Notes: generated from the sequence alone by a model not told the origin. Positions 22,993 to 30,756 are shown, numbered from the stretch's first letter. The stretch: 43,590 nucleotides of DNA from Minisyncoccota bacterium (GCA_023229825.1 JALNYN010000012.1:1-43590), one strand, 5' to 3'. A program made the numbers and translations.

Positions 22993-23090
22993 TAATTACT
23001 AATAAGCTCCCTCTTCCATTTTGCTACGCGGTAATTTTGCGCATTATGACAAACGAAAACTTCAGATATCGCCTAATTCATTAGTAATTA
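22993..23090. repeat. Inverted 11-bp arms in the Ig-gene upstream region
   Basis: TAATTACTAAT (22993-23003) and ATTAGTAATTA (23080-23090) are exact complements 76 bases apart, upstream of the Ig-repeat gene. They could be a paired operator site; AT-rich content makes chance possible. No gene lies between 22945 and 23141. Confidence 0.4.
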
Positions 23091-23141
23091 ATATCATCAC
23101 GCATAAGCATGCCTATAGCGTTTATTCGTCCGGAAAATTAC

Positions 23142-23170
23142 AAAAAAACCTTGATCAGATATCAAGGTTT
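23142..23170 (-). terminator. Terminator overlapping the end of the zinc-ribbon gene
   Basis: On the minus strand AAACCTTGAT pairs with ATCAAGGTTT around a 5-base loop, followed by TTTTG. One arm lies in the last codons of the gene. Confidence 0.85.
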
Positions 23171-23352
23171 TCACTTTCAAAAGCGCGTTTTTTAATTTCT
23201 TCGCCGCGAGAGGCCGCGTCTGAAAAAAAATTCATTGCAGCGTTTGACCGGCTGTCTGAAATTATCTTTGGTCTGCCAAGTTCTTCGTCATCGTACGGGC
23301 AAGTTCCCGGAGGATGATATTCTGCCTGGCCGCATTTGATGCAATAGGTCAT
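23155..23352 (-). CDS. Small zinc-ribbon-like protein
   Basis: 65 aa from the ATG at 23352, chosen because GAGGAG lies 6 bases before it; an upstream in-frame ATG at 23388 would place that ribosome site inside the gene. Begins MTYCIKCGQAEYHPPGTCPY, a CxxC...C arrangement that probably binds zinc, followed by an acidic linker and a helical tail (AAMNFFSDAASRGEEIKKR). Not assigned to a named family. Its terminator shares bases with its last codons. It lies between the two large surface-protein genes, on the same strand, but with its own terminator. Confidence 0.65.
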   Translation of the reverse strand: MTYCIKCGQAEYHPPGTCPYDDEELGRPKIISDSRSNAAMNFFSDAASRGEEIKKRAFESENLDI

Positions 23353-23423
23353 TTTTTTCTCCTCATCATTATTAATGAACATCGTCATAGTGGACGATAT
23401 ATCTCTATAATGAATGTATCATG

Positions 23424-23456
23424 AAAAAGACCTCCATCACAAATGGAGGTCTTTTT
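23424..23456. terminator. Bidirectional terminator after the large deacetylase gene
   Basis: AAAAAGACCTCCAT pairs with ATGGAGGTCTTTTT around a 5-base loop. On the minus strand it ends the gene that stops at 23467. Confidence 0.85.
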
Positions 23457-23466
23457 AAATCTGTTC

Positions 23467-26400
23467 TTACGGGTTCATCCGCGAAACCCCTTGGTCTACG
23501 GTAATAATATCGACATCGGCAGTTCCTATATAATCAACGATCTGCTGCAAGAATTCCGGGGTCACGCCGAGATCATGCAGGGGATTGTTGTCTTCTTGGT
23601 GGAACATAAGGATCAGCCAGGTCTTATCCTTCGCCGCCTGCGACACCCAGCTTTGCACATCGGTCATAACAGTCGTTCGGTCCATCTGCTGGATCTTCAA
23701 AGCGAATTTATCCGTGTTTTTTAAATTGAATCCGCGTTCGACGCTTCTCGCTGCCGTGTATCCCGAGTTCTTTACCATGGTGATGACAGAGCTGTTGAAA
23801 TCGCCGTACGGATACGCCATTGTCGTAAGAGGGGTGATGCCCATTCCGAGAAGATCGGTTCTGGATCCCACGATCTCAGCGTTTGCTTGTTCCGGCGTAA
23901 CGGTAACTCCGTCCTCAAGGTTGCCGGTAAGCGACACATGTCTTTGCGTGTGTCCGCCTATCTCGTTGCCGGCGTTCTGTATCTCAAGCATCTGTGCTTG
24001 GTTGATGTATGTTGCGATTTTTGACAGCGAGTAATTGTCTACGGTGAGCGTGCCGTTCGTGTTGAGCAGATGAAATGCCGTTACTGAGGCCACATTGGCG
24101 GGAATGGTTATTGTCTTGATAAAGTTTCGCCAAACGCCGTTCGATGAGGGGATCGTCGCGATATCGACGTACTGCATTGTTCCGTCTTGCATGGTGTAGC
24201 GAAGCGTCATCATCGAGCTCGTGTTCGATTTATATTTATCGCTCAAAATATAATTTTCATTCGGTGTCACCGCGGTGTCTCCAAAATACCATTTGGCATC
24301 TCCGTTGGCATAGTTGGTAACTTCAAGTTTTGCGGCATTACCGGATACGCCCGCGACCGGATAGGTATGAACCGCCGTATTGGCGCCCCATCCTCCGCGA
24401 AACCAATTTTCCGGATCCCCGTTCGTGCCGATCGTCTCGAGCGTCGGATTGGCGATAAGTTCAGTCGGATTTGCGTTCAGCGTCTCTTGACTGATGATGT
24501 AAAAAGTTCCCGTGATCCCGGCGGCGGAAAGGATCGGAAAGGCATCGGCATACTGAGTGATCCACCCGTCATCGAAGGAAAGCGATATCATGCCGCGAGA
24601 AAAAAGCTGCGAGGGCGGAAGAGGAGTGCTGCCCTGTGTGAGTGAGAAATTGTCTACTGAAAGCGTTCCGTTCTCGTAGATAGAATGGAATATGGTGAGA
24701 GCCGTTACTCCCGCCGGTACCGCAATGTTAAAGGATTCGGTTTTCCAATCTGCAGAGGCCGGAACGGTATCGATGTATTGGTAAATGATCCCGCTTGGCG
24801 TCCGCATCTGCGCTACGATGTCCGTCATAACCGTCGAACGGTATGAATCGGTATACGAATAGGTCTTTCCACCAGTCACCGGAACGTCCGCGAAATACCA
24901 CTTGGCATCGCCGCTGACATAATTCGTCATGTTGACGGTCGCCGCTTTTCCGTCATCCATACCGACGGTGGGATACGTGAAGACGGCATTGTTCGTACCC
25001 CAGCTTCCGCGGAACCAGCCGGAAGGATCGCCATTCGTTCCTGCGGTTTCAAGCAAAGGATTTTCGATAAGATTGGGAGGAAGGACGATATTGTTTACGG
25101 TGAGGGAAGCGGTCGTAGAGGTTGCGCTATTTCCCGCCGCATCTCTCGCTTTGGCATAAACACTGTGCGAATCGTTCGTGTAGGAAGTCGTATCCCATGC
25201 GAATTCAAAAGGTGAAACCGTATCTTCGGCACCGACCTGAAGTCCGTCAATAAAAAGAGATACTCCGGCAACGCCGACGTTGTCGGTCGCTCCGAATGAA
25301 AGACTCGTGGTCGTCGCGACGGCGGAACCATCGAGAGGCAGGATCAAATGAACTTCCGGCGCGGTTTCGTCGGACAATGGCGTATTGGTTATGGTTACAG
25401 AAACGGGCGCGGAAGGTGTTACATTGTTTGCCGCGTCGCGTGCTTTTGCTATGATCGAATACGTTCCATTTGCGTACGCGTTCGTGTCCAAGAAAAACTC
25501 AAAAGGCGCGGTCGTGTCTTCGAGACCCACCATGGCATTATTTACATAAAGCGCAACGCCCGCAACGCCGACATTATCGGACGCATTTACTGAAATGGTT
25601 GTCGTTGCGGAAATAGTGCTGCCTTCCGCGGGAGACGTGATCGCGGATGTCGGCGCAATGGTGTCATCAACTCCGCTTTCCGTTACCGTGAAAGAAACGG
25701 CAGTAGATGTTGCTGTATTTCCGGCGGCATCGCGAGCACGAGCGGAAAGGGTATGAGAACCTGCTCCCGCGATGATCGGCGCGGAATACGGAGAAGCTAT
25801 ATCTTCTTCGCCCAGAGCGGAACCGTCGAGTATGAATTGAACTCCCGAGACGCCGACGTTGTCGGCTGCCGTTGCGGTGACCGTTGATGTGCCGGTGATC
25901 GAAGAGCCTTCAGTTGGCGAGGTGATGGAGACGGTCGGCGGGATGGTATCCGCCGGAGTGACAATATTTTCGGAAAGGGAATAGTTGTCTGTAATAAGAT
26001 AACCCGTTTTTGCGATCAAATGAAAGACCGTTGCGGTAACGGCATCCGCAGGCATGGTGAAGGTGAAAGATTTGGTTGTCGTGGACGTTGAAGCGGGAAT
26101 CGGGCCAAGATAGAGGTAACTGGTGGTGCCGCTCGCGGTTTGATATTGTACATCCGCTTCGCTTTCTATGTCGGATAGATAGCTATCTGAAAATATATAC
26201 GTCGTTCCTCCTTTTACCGGAACATGGCTGAAATACCACTTGGCATCTCCATTCGTGTGTTCGGCGATATCGACTCGCATCGCTTTAGCGCCGTCGATGC
26301 CCGCGACAGGATACGTCAAGGCTGCCGTGTTCGCACCCCATCCTCCTTTGCTCCACGAATCCGGAAGCTCGCCGCCCGTTTCAACCGATGCATTCGGCAC

Positions 26401-26646
26401 CAGATTCGCTCCTTCCGCAAGAGCAGCATTCAGATCGAAGGGAAGCGAGGGTGCGAGAAAGCCCGCAATGAGCATCATACTCACCGGAACTCGTTTTGCC
26501 GCTCCAAAAGAGGTATGGAGCTTTGCGGCGTATGTTTTCATTTTTTGTAATTGGTCGGCGGTCATTGAGCGAGTATCTCGCAATTTAGCCTGAGAAACCT
26601 TCTTCGTCTTAACCGTTTTTCTTACGGCAGTTTTCATGGTCTTCAT
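23467..26646 (-). CDS. Large secreted polysaccharide deacetylase with nested binding module
   Basis: 1059 aa. Basic N-region and signal peptide (residues about 52-77), NGDAKWY module A (about 80-230), three Ig-like repeats (about 232-515), module B (about 518-660), then a NodB catalytic domain. NodB MT1 is SFDDGW (D692). A third copy of the module (about 720-860, opening ELIANPTLETIG) is inserted before MT2 GGHTQRH (H899, H903), so the gap from MT1 to MT2 is about 207 residues against 56 in the 14304 enzyme. MT3 MAYPYGDF and late WLILMFHQ follow, so the active site is complete. The domain set suggests a cell-surface GlcNAc-polymer deacetylase. There is no wall anchor motif. Confidence 0.9.
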   Translation of the reverse strand: MKTMKTAVRKTVKTKKVSQAKLRDTRSMTADQLQKMKTYAAKLHTSFGAAKRVPVSMMLIAGFLAPSLPFDLNAALAEGANLVPNASVETGGELPDSWSKGGWGANTAALTYPVAGIDGAKAMRVDIAEHTNGDAKWYFSHVPVKGGTTYIFSDSYLSDIESEADVQYQTASGTTSYLYLGPIPASTSTTTKSFTFTMPADAVTATVFHLIAKTGYLITDNYSLSENIVTPADTIPPTVSITSPTEGSSITGTSTVTATAADNVGVSGVQFILDGSALGEEDIASPYSAPIIAGAGSHTLSARARDAAGNTATSTAVSFTVTESGVDDTIAPTSAITSPAEGSTISATTTISVNASDNVGVAGVALYVNNAMVGLEDTTAPFEFFLDTNAYANGTYSIIAKARDAANNVTPSAPVSVTITNTPLSDETAPEVHLILPLDGSAVATTTSLSFGATDNVGVAGVSLFIDGLQVGAEDTVSPFEFAWDTTSYTNDSHSVYAKARDAAGNSATSTTASLTVNNIVLPPNLIENPLLETAGTNGDPSGWFRGSWGTNNAVFTYPTVGMDDGKAATVNMTNYVSGDAKWYFADVPVTGGKTYSYTDSYRSTVMTDIVAQMRTPSGIIYQYIDTVPASADWKTESFNIAVPAGVTALTIFHSIYENGTLSVDNFSLTQGSTPLPPSQLFSRGMISLSFDDGWITQYADAFPILSAAGITGTFYIISQETLNANPTELIANPTLETIGTNGDPENWFRGGWGANTAVHTYPVAGVSGNAAKLEVTNYANGDAKWYFGDTAVTPNENYILSDKYKSNTSSMMTLRYTMQDGTMQYVDIATIPSSNGVWRNFIKTITIPANVASVTAFHLLNTNGTLTVDNYSLSKIATYINQAQMLEIQNAGNEIGGHTQRHVSLTGNLEDGVTVTPEQANAEIVGSRTDLLGMGITPLTTMAYPYGDFNSSVITMVKNSGYTAARSVERGFNLKNTDKFALKIQQMDRTTVMTDVQSWVSQAAKDKTWLILMFHQEDNNPLHDLGVTPEFLQQIVDYIGTADVDIITVDQGVSRMNP

Positions 26647-26706
26647 AGTCGTTGAAATATGTTAATAATTATAAATTTTTAATAACTCGCAACATGTATC
26701 AGAACA

Positions 26707-26775
26707 GATCGGAAATCTAAACGTTTGCGAAGAGCGAAAGTGAATATTCTCTGGAAAACGTTTAGATTCCCGATC
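26707..26775. repeat. 20-bp inverted repeat with 29-base spacer
   Basis: GATCGGAAATCTAAACGTTT (26707-26726) and AAACGTTTAGATTCCCGATC (26756-26775) are complementary except for one base. It lies between the 26797 gene and the large deacetylase gene, with no T-run. It may be a leader structure, an operator pair, or a repeat element. Confidence 0.7.
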
Positions 26776-26796
26776 GGTCCTGAGTCCTGATATTTT

Positions 26797-27207
26797 TTAA
26801 GGTGCCGGCGCTTCCGAGACGGCGACCGCATTCGCATGCGGAACCTGTACGCGCACCGGCGCTTCGTTTTGTTGGTTCTTTTTTTCCGGCATCGCCGTCT
26901 CGGAACCATTTTTGTCCCAAGAGGTTTCCGCTATGCCGGCGATCATGTCCATCGTGTTCGGCTTGGTCTCATAGCTTGCTCTCAGTGTAAAAAAGGCAAG
27001 TCCCGATATGGTAGAGATCACGGTCGCGATAACGAACGTCGGCAGCGCCCTTTCCTCATTGATTCGCGAGAGGACGGTGATCCTTCGTTTCGCCATGGGC
27101 TTGCCCCTGAATCCAAAAACCAGCCTGTGCGCGAACGAAGCCAATTGGTACAGGAAAAGGATGAGCAAGTGTATTACGATGGATAATCCTAAAAATGGAG
27201 ACAACAT
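26797..27207 (-). CDS. Two-TM membrane protein next to the GT2 synthase
   Basis: 136 aa. Two membrane helices (residues about 5-30, FLGLSIVIHLLILFLYQLASFA, and about 57-77, FVIATVISTISGLAFF) with a basic loop between (RGKPMAKRRI), then a 58-residue polar tail. It starts 36 bases after the synthase stop codon on the same strand, so it is probably co-transcribed. In E. coli the synthase PgaC works with PgaD, a two-TM protein of about 137 aa. Size, topology and position match, but I see no convincing sequence similarity to PgaD, so this is an analogy and not an assignment. The start lacks a clear ribosome site. Confidence 0.6.
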   Translation of the reverse strand: MLSPFLGLSIVIHLLILFLYQLASFAHRLVFGFRGKPMAKRRITVLSRINEERALPTFVIATVISTISGLAFFTLRASYETKPNTMDMIAGIAETSWDKNGSETAMPEKKNQQNEAPVRVQVPHANAVAVSEAPAP

Positions 27208-27242
27208 ACATTTATTTTTTTATTATTTCTTCTATTTTATAA

Positions 27243-28259
27243 TTACATATTCGTTCTCTCGGGCGTGAACCAATACAGATTCTTTTTTCTGAGTATGACC
27301 TCCTTCACCATCTGTTCGAGGAATAAATATGAATTGACATACATGATGAAAAAATAAGTAAAGGGCACAAAGACCATATCCTGCCTCTTTTCTTTGACCG
27401 CTGCATACAAAGAGAGAACGGAAGCGAGCACAAAATACGAAACGATGAAGAATTTGTAAGAATTGAGATTTATGAACGGAAGCAAGAAAATGACCAGCGC
27501 AAAGATCAGGCACTCCGAATAGACCAAGGAAAGTTCCAAGGCGGAATTAAAACGATGGGTGATGACCGATCGGTGTTTCAACAGATTTTGCCAGCCGCCG
27601 CCGTACCAGCGCCGGAGCTGATTCGCGTAAGCGCTGACCGTCATCGGATCCTGGGTATATACGATCATTTCGCGATCGTAGCTCATCAAAAGATTATTTT
27701 TATGGAAGCAGTACGTAAAATCAAGATCTTCCGTGATCGTGTCGTGATCGAAGGTGATATATTTTTTAAATGTTTCCGTGCGGAATGCTCCGGCTGCGCC
27801 CGGGATCACCACGATGTAGTCGATATACGATTGCGCCAGTTTGTAAATATTTTGTCCGATCACATATTCGAACGCACGGCACGCGGTCAGCCAATTGTAT
27901 TTCATGCTCCGTACGTAGCCGACAACGGCATCGATCTTTTTATTTTCAAAATTGGAAAGCGCTCGTTCGATGAAATGTTCATCGAGGATCGTGTCGCCAT
28001 CGGTAGAGGCGAAGAACTCGGTCGTTACGAATCGAAGACCGTACTCCTGCGCGTGGCTTTTGTTTCCGGTAGCGACCGCGATGGTGATCACTTTGATCTT
28101 ATCTCCGAATGACGCAAGTATTTCCGCCGTTTTATCGGTACTGCCGTCATTCACCACCATGATCTCGTCTGCCGGACGGGTTTGCTGAAGACACGAGTTG
28201 ATGGTCGCTCGGATGGATTTTTCTTCGTTATGCGCCGGTATAAGAATGGTGATCGTCAT
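27243..28259 (-). CDS. Processive GT2 glycosyltransferase (PgaC/IcaA-like)
   Basis: 338 aa. Inverting family 2 glycosyltransferase at the membrane, of the type that makes beta-linked polysaccharides such as poly-GlcNAc. Motifs are in order: VVNDGSTDKT (residues about 35-44), STDGDT (D87, D89), TEDLDF (176-181, catalytic Asp of the TED motif) and QLRRW (214-218), which marks processive synthases. Three C-terminal membrane helices follow (about 232-254, 266-286, 298-318). It lacks the N-terminal membrane helices of PgaC (441 aa), so the export channel may be incomplete or shared. Two deacetylase genes nearby fit a partly de-N-acetylated GlcNAc polymer. A TTCAT-type box lies about 150 bases upstream. 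Confidence 0.85.
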   Translation of the reverse strand: MTITILIPAHNEEKSIRATINSCLQQTRPADEIMVVNDGSTDKTAEILASFGDKIKVITIAVATGNKSHAQEYGLRFVTTEFFASTDGDTILDEHFIERALSNFENKKIDAVVGYVRSMKYNWLTACRAFEYVIGQNIYKLAQSYIDYIVVIPGAAGAFRTETFKKYITFDHDTITEDLDFTYCFHKNNLLMSYDREMIVYTQDPMTVSAYANQLRRWYGGGWQNLLKHRSVITHRFNSALELSLVYSECLIFALVIFLLPFINLNSYKFFIVSYFVLASVLSLYAAVKEKRQDMVFVPFTYFFIMYVNSYLFLEQMVKEVILRKKNLYWFTPERTNM

Positions 28260-28408
28260 ATTTTTTTTTGTTTTTAACTGCTGGAAGTGTTTTGATATTA
28301 CTCCGCGGCTCTGATATTTATTTCATTAAGCGGTTTACTTTTTTAGCATTAAATTTTCATGAAATAAACTTAAATGGTCTTTAAGTAAGACAACGTTGAT
28401 CTTATCGA

Positions 28409-28424
28409 ATGAAGTCATCATGAA
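28409..28424 (-). promoter_or_regulatory. TTCAT direct-repeat box between GT2 and GGDEF genes
   Basis: On the minus strand TTCAT at 28424 and 28413, 11 bp apart. Further TTCAT-like sites flank it (28356 on the plus strand; ATGAA at 28441). It lies 150 bases upstream of the GT2 start and 133 bases upstream of the GGDEF gene. No well-spaced -10 was found, so which gene it serves is unclear. The rest of 28260-28556 holds no gene. Confidence 0.45.
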
Positions 28425-28556
28425 GAACGCAAAAATTTTTATGAAAAATATGAAAATTATTTTAGGATGTTTCATCCACACGCAAATCTCATGCGGAGAA
28501 GATACCTTCAATATAGAAATAACCCAAAAATTATATCGGGAGATCGGAGGTGAAAT

Positions 28557-29198
28557 ATGATAAAAAATAAGTCAGAGGATAACAAAAAAAGCGTCCGATT
28601 GGAAAAAGAGAACAGGGCTTTGAAAGAGAAGATCCAAAAATTGGAACGCCTCGCTTACTTTGATTCGCTCACGCGTCTCATCTATACACAGAACGGTTTC
28701 GAACACGAGCTGGCAAAGCAAATGCACGTTTTCCCGAGATGGAGTTACTTGTTCATCGATCTCGATGATTTTGGAGAGATCAACAAAAGGTTCGGACATT
28801 TGGGTGCTGATAAACTTTTAAAAAGAGTGATCGTCTTAACGCTGCGAAGTCTTCAGCAGCACAAACCGTTTCCGTTCATTATGTATCGGCCCTACGGCGG
28901 GGATGAGATAGGGGTCATGCTTTTTGGGTCGGACGAAAGGGAAGCCGTCGAAACTGCGGAAAACATCCGCAAGGCGATCGATACCGATCATATTTTGAAG
29001 AGGCGCAGGGTTACCGTGAGCATCGGAGTATCAGAAGTGGTCTTTGGCGCTACTCACGAAAGGCGAGCATCAAAAAGAGAATTCACGGCACTCCGAAGAC
29101 ACGCCGACGTTGCTCTTTCCGAATCAAAGAACAAAGGGAAAAATAGGGTCTGCCGTTGGAGCGATATTGACCCGGCGACGCTTCGAATTAGATTTTGA
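28557..29198 (+). CDS. GGDEF-domain protein (putative diguanylate cyclase)
   Basis: 213 aa. A short coiled coil (residues about 10-33, RLEKENRALKEKIQKLERLA) leads into a GGDEF domain: DSLTRLIYTQNGFEHE, FIDLDDFGEINKRFGHLGADKLL (metal-binding Asp), YGGDEIGVML with GGDEI at residues 114-118, and TVSIGVSE. Diguanylate cyclases make c-di-GMP from two GTP. The last residue of GGDEF is Ile, a change seen in some active enzymes. There is no RxxD inhibitory site just upstream. There is no sensor domain; dimerisation by the coiled coil may control it. The ribosome site GGAGGTGAAAT precedes the ATG. No PilZ or EAL domain is seen in the window. Confidence 0.88.
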   Translation: MIKNKSEDNKKSVRLEKENRALKEKIQKLERLAYFDSLTRLIYTQNGFEHELAKQMHVFPRWSYLFIDLDDFGEINKRFGHLGADKLLKRVIVLTLRSLQQHKPFPFIMYRPYGGDEIGVMLFGSDEREAVETAENIRKAIDTDHILKRRRVTVSIGVSEVVFGATHERRASKREFTALRRHADVALSESKNKGKNRVCRWSDIDPATLRIRF

Positions 29199-29204
29199 GC
29201 CCTC

Positions 29205-29237
29205 ATAGCTTCGGCGGTAACGTCGAAGCTATTTTTG
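29205..29237 (+). terminator. Terminator of the GGDEF gene
   Basis: ATAGCTTCGGCG pairs with CGTCGAAGCTAT around GTAA (one mismatch), followed by TTTTG. Confidence 0.8.
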
Positions 29238-29264
29238 TCTCATATTTGCGGTCCAAAAAAGAAG

Positions 29265-29325
29265 TTGACAAAAAACTTATAAAGTAGTATGATATTTCAT
29301 GAATAAAACTTCATGAAAAATTCAT
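29265..29325 (+). promoter_or_regulatory. Strong promoter with downstream TTCAT operator, response regulator
   Basis: TTGACA 29265-29270 and TATGAT 29288-29293, 17-bp spacer. TTCAT sites follow at 29296, 29310 and 29321, the last two 11 bp apart (ACTTCATGAAAAATTCAT). They cover the start site and early leader, a repressing position, which suggests negative autoregulation. The leader to the gene at 29408 is about 110 bases. Confidence 0.7.
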
Positions 29326-29407
29326 CGACTGATAGTTTACTACCGAAATAACTTGAAGATTTATCAATTACCAAAGGGAAAGCCCTTAATAAAAAGACGA
29401 AAATTTT

Positions 29408-30082
29408 ATGCGAATTTTAATTGTTGAAGATGAGGAAACCTTGGCGCAATCCATAAAAGAGTATCTGGAAAAGCAGGGATATGCCGCCGACTATGTTCTT
29501 GACGGAGACATTGCAGAACGCCGGATCCGGGTTTCTCAAAAGGATTACGACCTTGTCGTGCTTGACCTCATGCTGCCGAAGAAGAGCGGTTATGAGATAT
29601 GCAAATCGGTCCGCGGTGCGAAGATCGATATACCGATCATCGTTTTGACGGGAAAAGACAGTATGGAAGATAAAACCATGCTGCTCGATTCGGGGGCCGA
29701 TGACTATCTTACCAAGCCTTTTCACATGGAGGAACTCGTATCGAGGATCCGCGCGCTTTTGCGCCGTCCGAAAGAAGTGCTTCCTTCGGAGATCACCATT
29801 CGCGATCTCACTCTGAATATGACGACCCATGCCGTAACGCGAGGAGGAAAAGTGACCGCACCGCTTACTCTCAAGGAAATAAATCTTCTCGAATATCTCA
29901 TGAGGAATCCCAATCAGGTCCTTTCGAGATCGCAAATCACCAATCACGTCTGGGATTTTTCGTTTGACTCGTTCAGTAATGTCGTCGACGTACATATCAT
30001 GAATATCAGAAAAAAGATCGGAGATCCGAAAGGAAAACTTCTCGAAACGGTGAGAGGGATCGGGTACCGAATACGAAGTTAA
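29408..30082 (+). CDS. OmpR/PhoB-family response regulator
   Basis: 224 aa. Receiver domain 1-120 with the acidic pair E7, D8, phospho-acceptor D53 (VVLDLMLPKKSG), Thr in IIVLTGKDS and Lys in YLTKPFHMEE. DNA-binding winged helix about 128-224 (LTLNMTTHAVTRGG, LTLKEINLLEYLMRNPNQVLSR, VVDVHIMNIRKKIG, VRGIGYRIRS), all family-typical. Such regulators bind as tandem dimers to direct repeats about 10-11 bp apart, which is exactly the pattern of the TTCAT boxes in this window, including its own promoter. No ribosome site is evident (GACGAAAATTTT before the ATG). The kinase partner is not adjacent; a stand-alone DHp-like gene follows at 30122. Confidence 0.95.
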   Translation: MRILIVEDEETLAQSIKEYLEKQGYAADYVLDGDIAERRIRVSQKDYDLVVLDLMLPKKSGYEICKSVRGAKIDIPIIVLTGKDSMEDKTMLLDSGADDYLTKPFHMEELVSRIRALLRRPKEVLPSEITIRDLTLNMTTHAVTRGGKVTAPLTLKEINLLEYLMRNPNQVLSRSQITNHVWDFSFDSFSNVVDVHIMNIRKKIGDPKGKLLETVRGIGYRIRS

Positions 30083-30121
30083 GGAACGAGAATGGAAAAT
30101 TGAGAATAGAAAATAGAAAAC

Positions 30122-30319
30122 ATGGAACCACAAACAACTCGCAACGAGCATACTCGCAAAATAATTCACGACATCCGAAGCCATCTGTCGGTCATCTTGG
30201 CGGTGGGGGAAACGGCGATATACGACGAAAAAACCATCACGCGCGAGGAGGCGATCTCTGCACTAAAGAAATCGATCGGAGAAGTTGATGAAATAATGAA
30301 GCTTCTCGCCGAGATATAG
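30122..30319 (+). CDS. Stand-alone DHp (HisKA-like) phosphotransfer peptide
   Basis: 65 aa. Resembles only the dimerisation and phospho-acceptor half of a histidine kinase: KIIHDIRSHLSVILAVGE (residues about 13-30) reads as an H-box (H-D-I-R-S-x-L-S), followed by a second helix, EAISALKKSIGEVDEIMKLLAEI. There is no ATPase domain, sensor or membrane segment. It lies 39 bases after the response regulator on the same strand, so it is probably made with it. It could accept phosphate from a kinase and pass it to the regulator, act as a phosphatase, or be a decayed kinase. The region upstream is A-rich without a strong ribosome site. Confidence 0.6.
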   Translation: MEPQTTRNEHTRKIIHDIRSHLSVILAVGETAIYDEKTITREEAISALKKSIGEVDEIMKLLAEI

Positions 30320-30354
30320 ATAGAGAATAAGAAAATAGAGAATCGAGAATTGAT

Positions 30355-30400
30355 TTAAAAAGAGCGCCCGGCAATTAGTCGGGCGCTTTGCTTTTTGCGA
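30355..30400. terminator. Bidirectional terminator between converging genes
   Basis: AGCGCCCG pairs with CGGGCGCT around a 9-base loop, with T-runs on both sides. It serves the DHp peptide (plus) and the zinc-ribbon gene (minus). Confidence 0.8.
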
Positions 30401-30401
30401 A

Positions 30402-30599
30402 TCAACTTCTTCTGTCTCGCCCCCTTTTGCAGTTCGGACAATACTCCGCATTTTCCGGGCACACGTGACCGCACGCGCAACAGACTTTGCTGCCGACATG
30501 TCCCAAGCGAAATTCCGCCGACTTTCTCCTGTTTCGAAGACGTCTTGCGGTAAAGTGTATGTCAAAAAAAAGTTGGAACTCTCGATCTCTGGAACTCAT
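30402..30599 (-). CDS. Small C-terminal zinc-ribbon protein
   Basis: 65 aa. The N-terminal half is basic (MSSRDREFQLFFDIHFTARR, then RLRNRRKSAEF). The C-terminal half is a compact zinc ribbon, VCCACGHVCPENAEYCPNCK, with two CxxC knuckles. The start is supported by AAGGAG 5 bases before the ATG. Zinc ribbons like this occur as free-standing small proteins in Patescibacteria and may bind nucleic acid or protein. It is located between the response-regulator operon and the hybrid kinase, and ends in a shared terminator. A longer overlapping minus-strand frame in another phase lacks these features. Confidence 0.65.
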   Translation of the reverse strand: MSSRDREFQLFFDIHFTARRLRNRRKSAEFRLGHVGSKVCCACGHVCPENAEYCPNCKRGRDRRS

Positions 30600-30657
30600 A
30601 TTTACTCCTTATACTTTAATCATTTATACCATCTCCAATTAACCCAATCACTTCGTT

Positions 30658-30756
30658 GTCATTCCGGCCCGCGAGCCGGAATCCACGTCTGTCGCTTGCG
30701 GTGAGTCACACCGAACCGTTACTCCCCGTGGATCCCGTGTCACGGCACGGGATGAC
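30658..30756. repeat. GTCAT...ATGAC dispersed double-hairpin repeat, copy B
   Basis: It begins GTCATTCCGG and ends CGGGATGAC. The first hairpin is ATTCCGGC/GCCGGAAT, the second GATCCCGTG/CACGGGATG-type, separated by about 45 bases. It has the same ends as copies A and C. No other feature is seen in 30600-30821. Confidence 0.8.

Noticed and set aside
26797..27207. Direct assignment of the two-TM protein as PgaD
   Set aside because: Only size, topology and position agree; no sequence motif supports it, so it is given as an analogy.
28260..28556. Possible c-di-GMP or other riboswitch before the GGDEF gene
   Set aside because: I could not find the conserved core of a known riboswitch; the region is AT-rich with TTCAT-like sites only.
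30263..30565. 100-codon minus-strand frame over the DHp peptide and zinc-ribbon genes
   Set aside because: It crosses a terminator and overlaps two better frames; the zinc-ribbon frame has the ribosome site.
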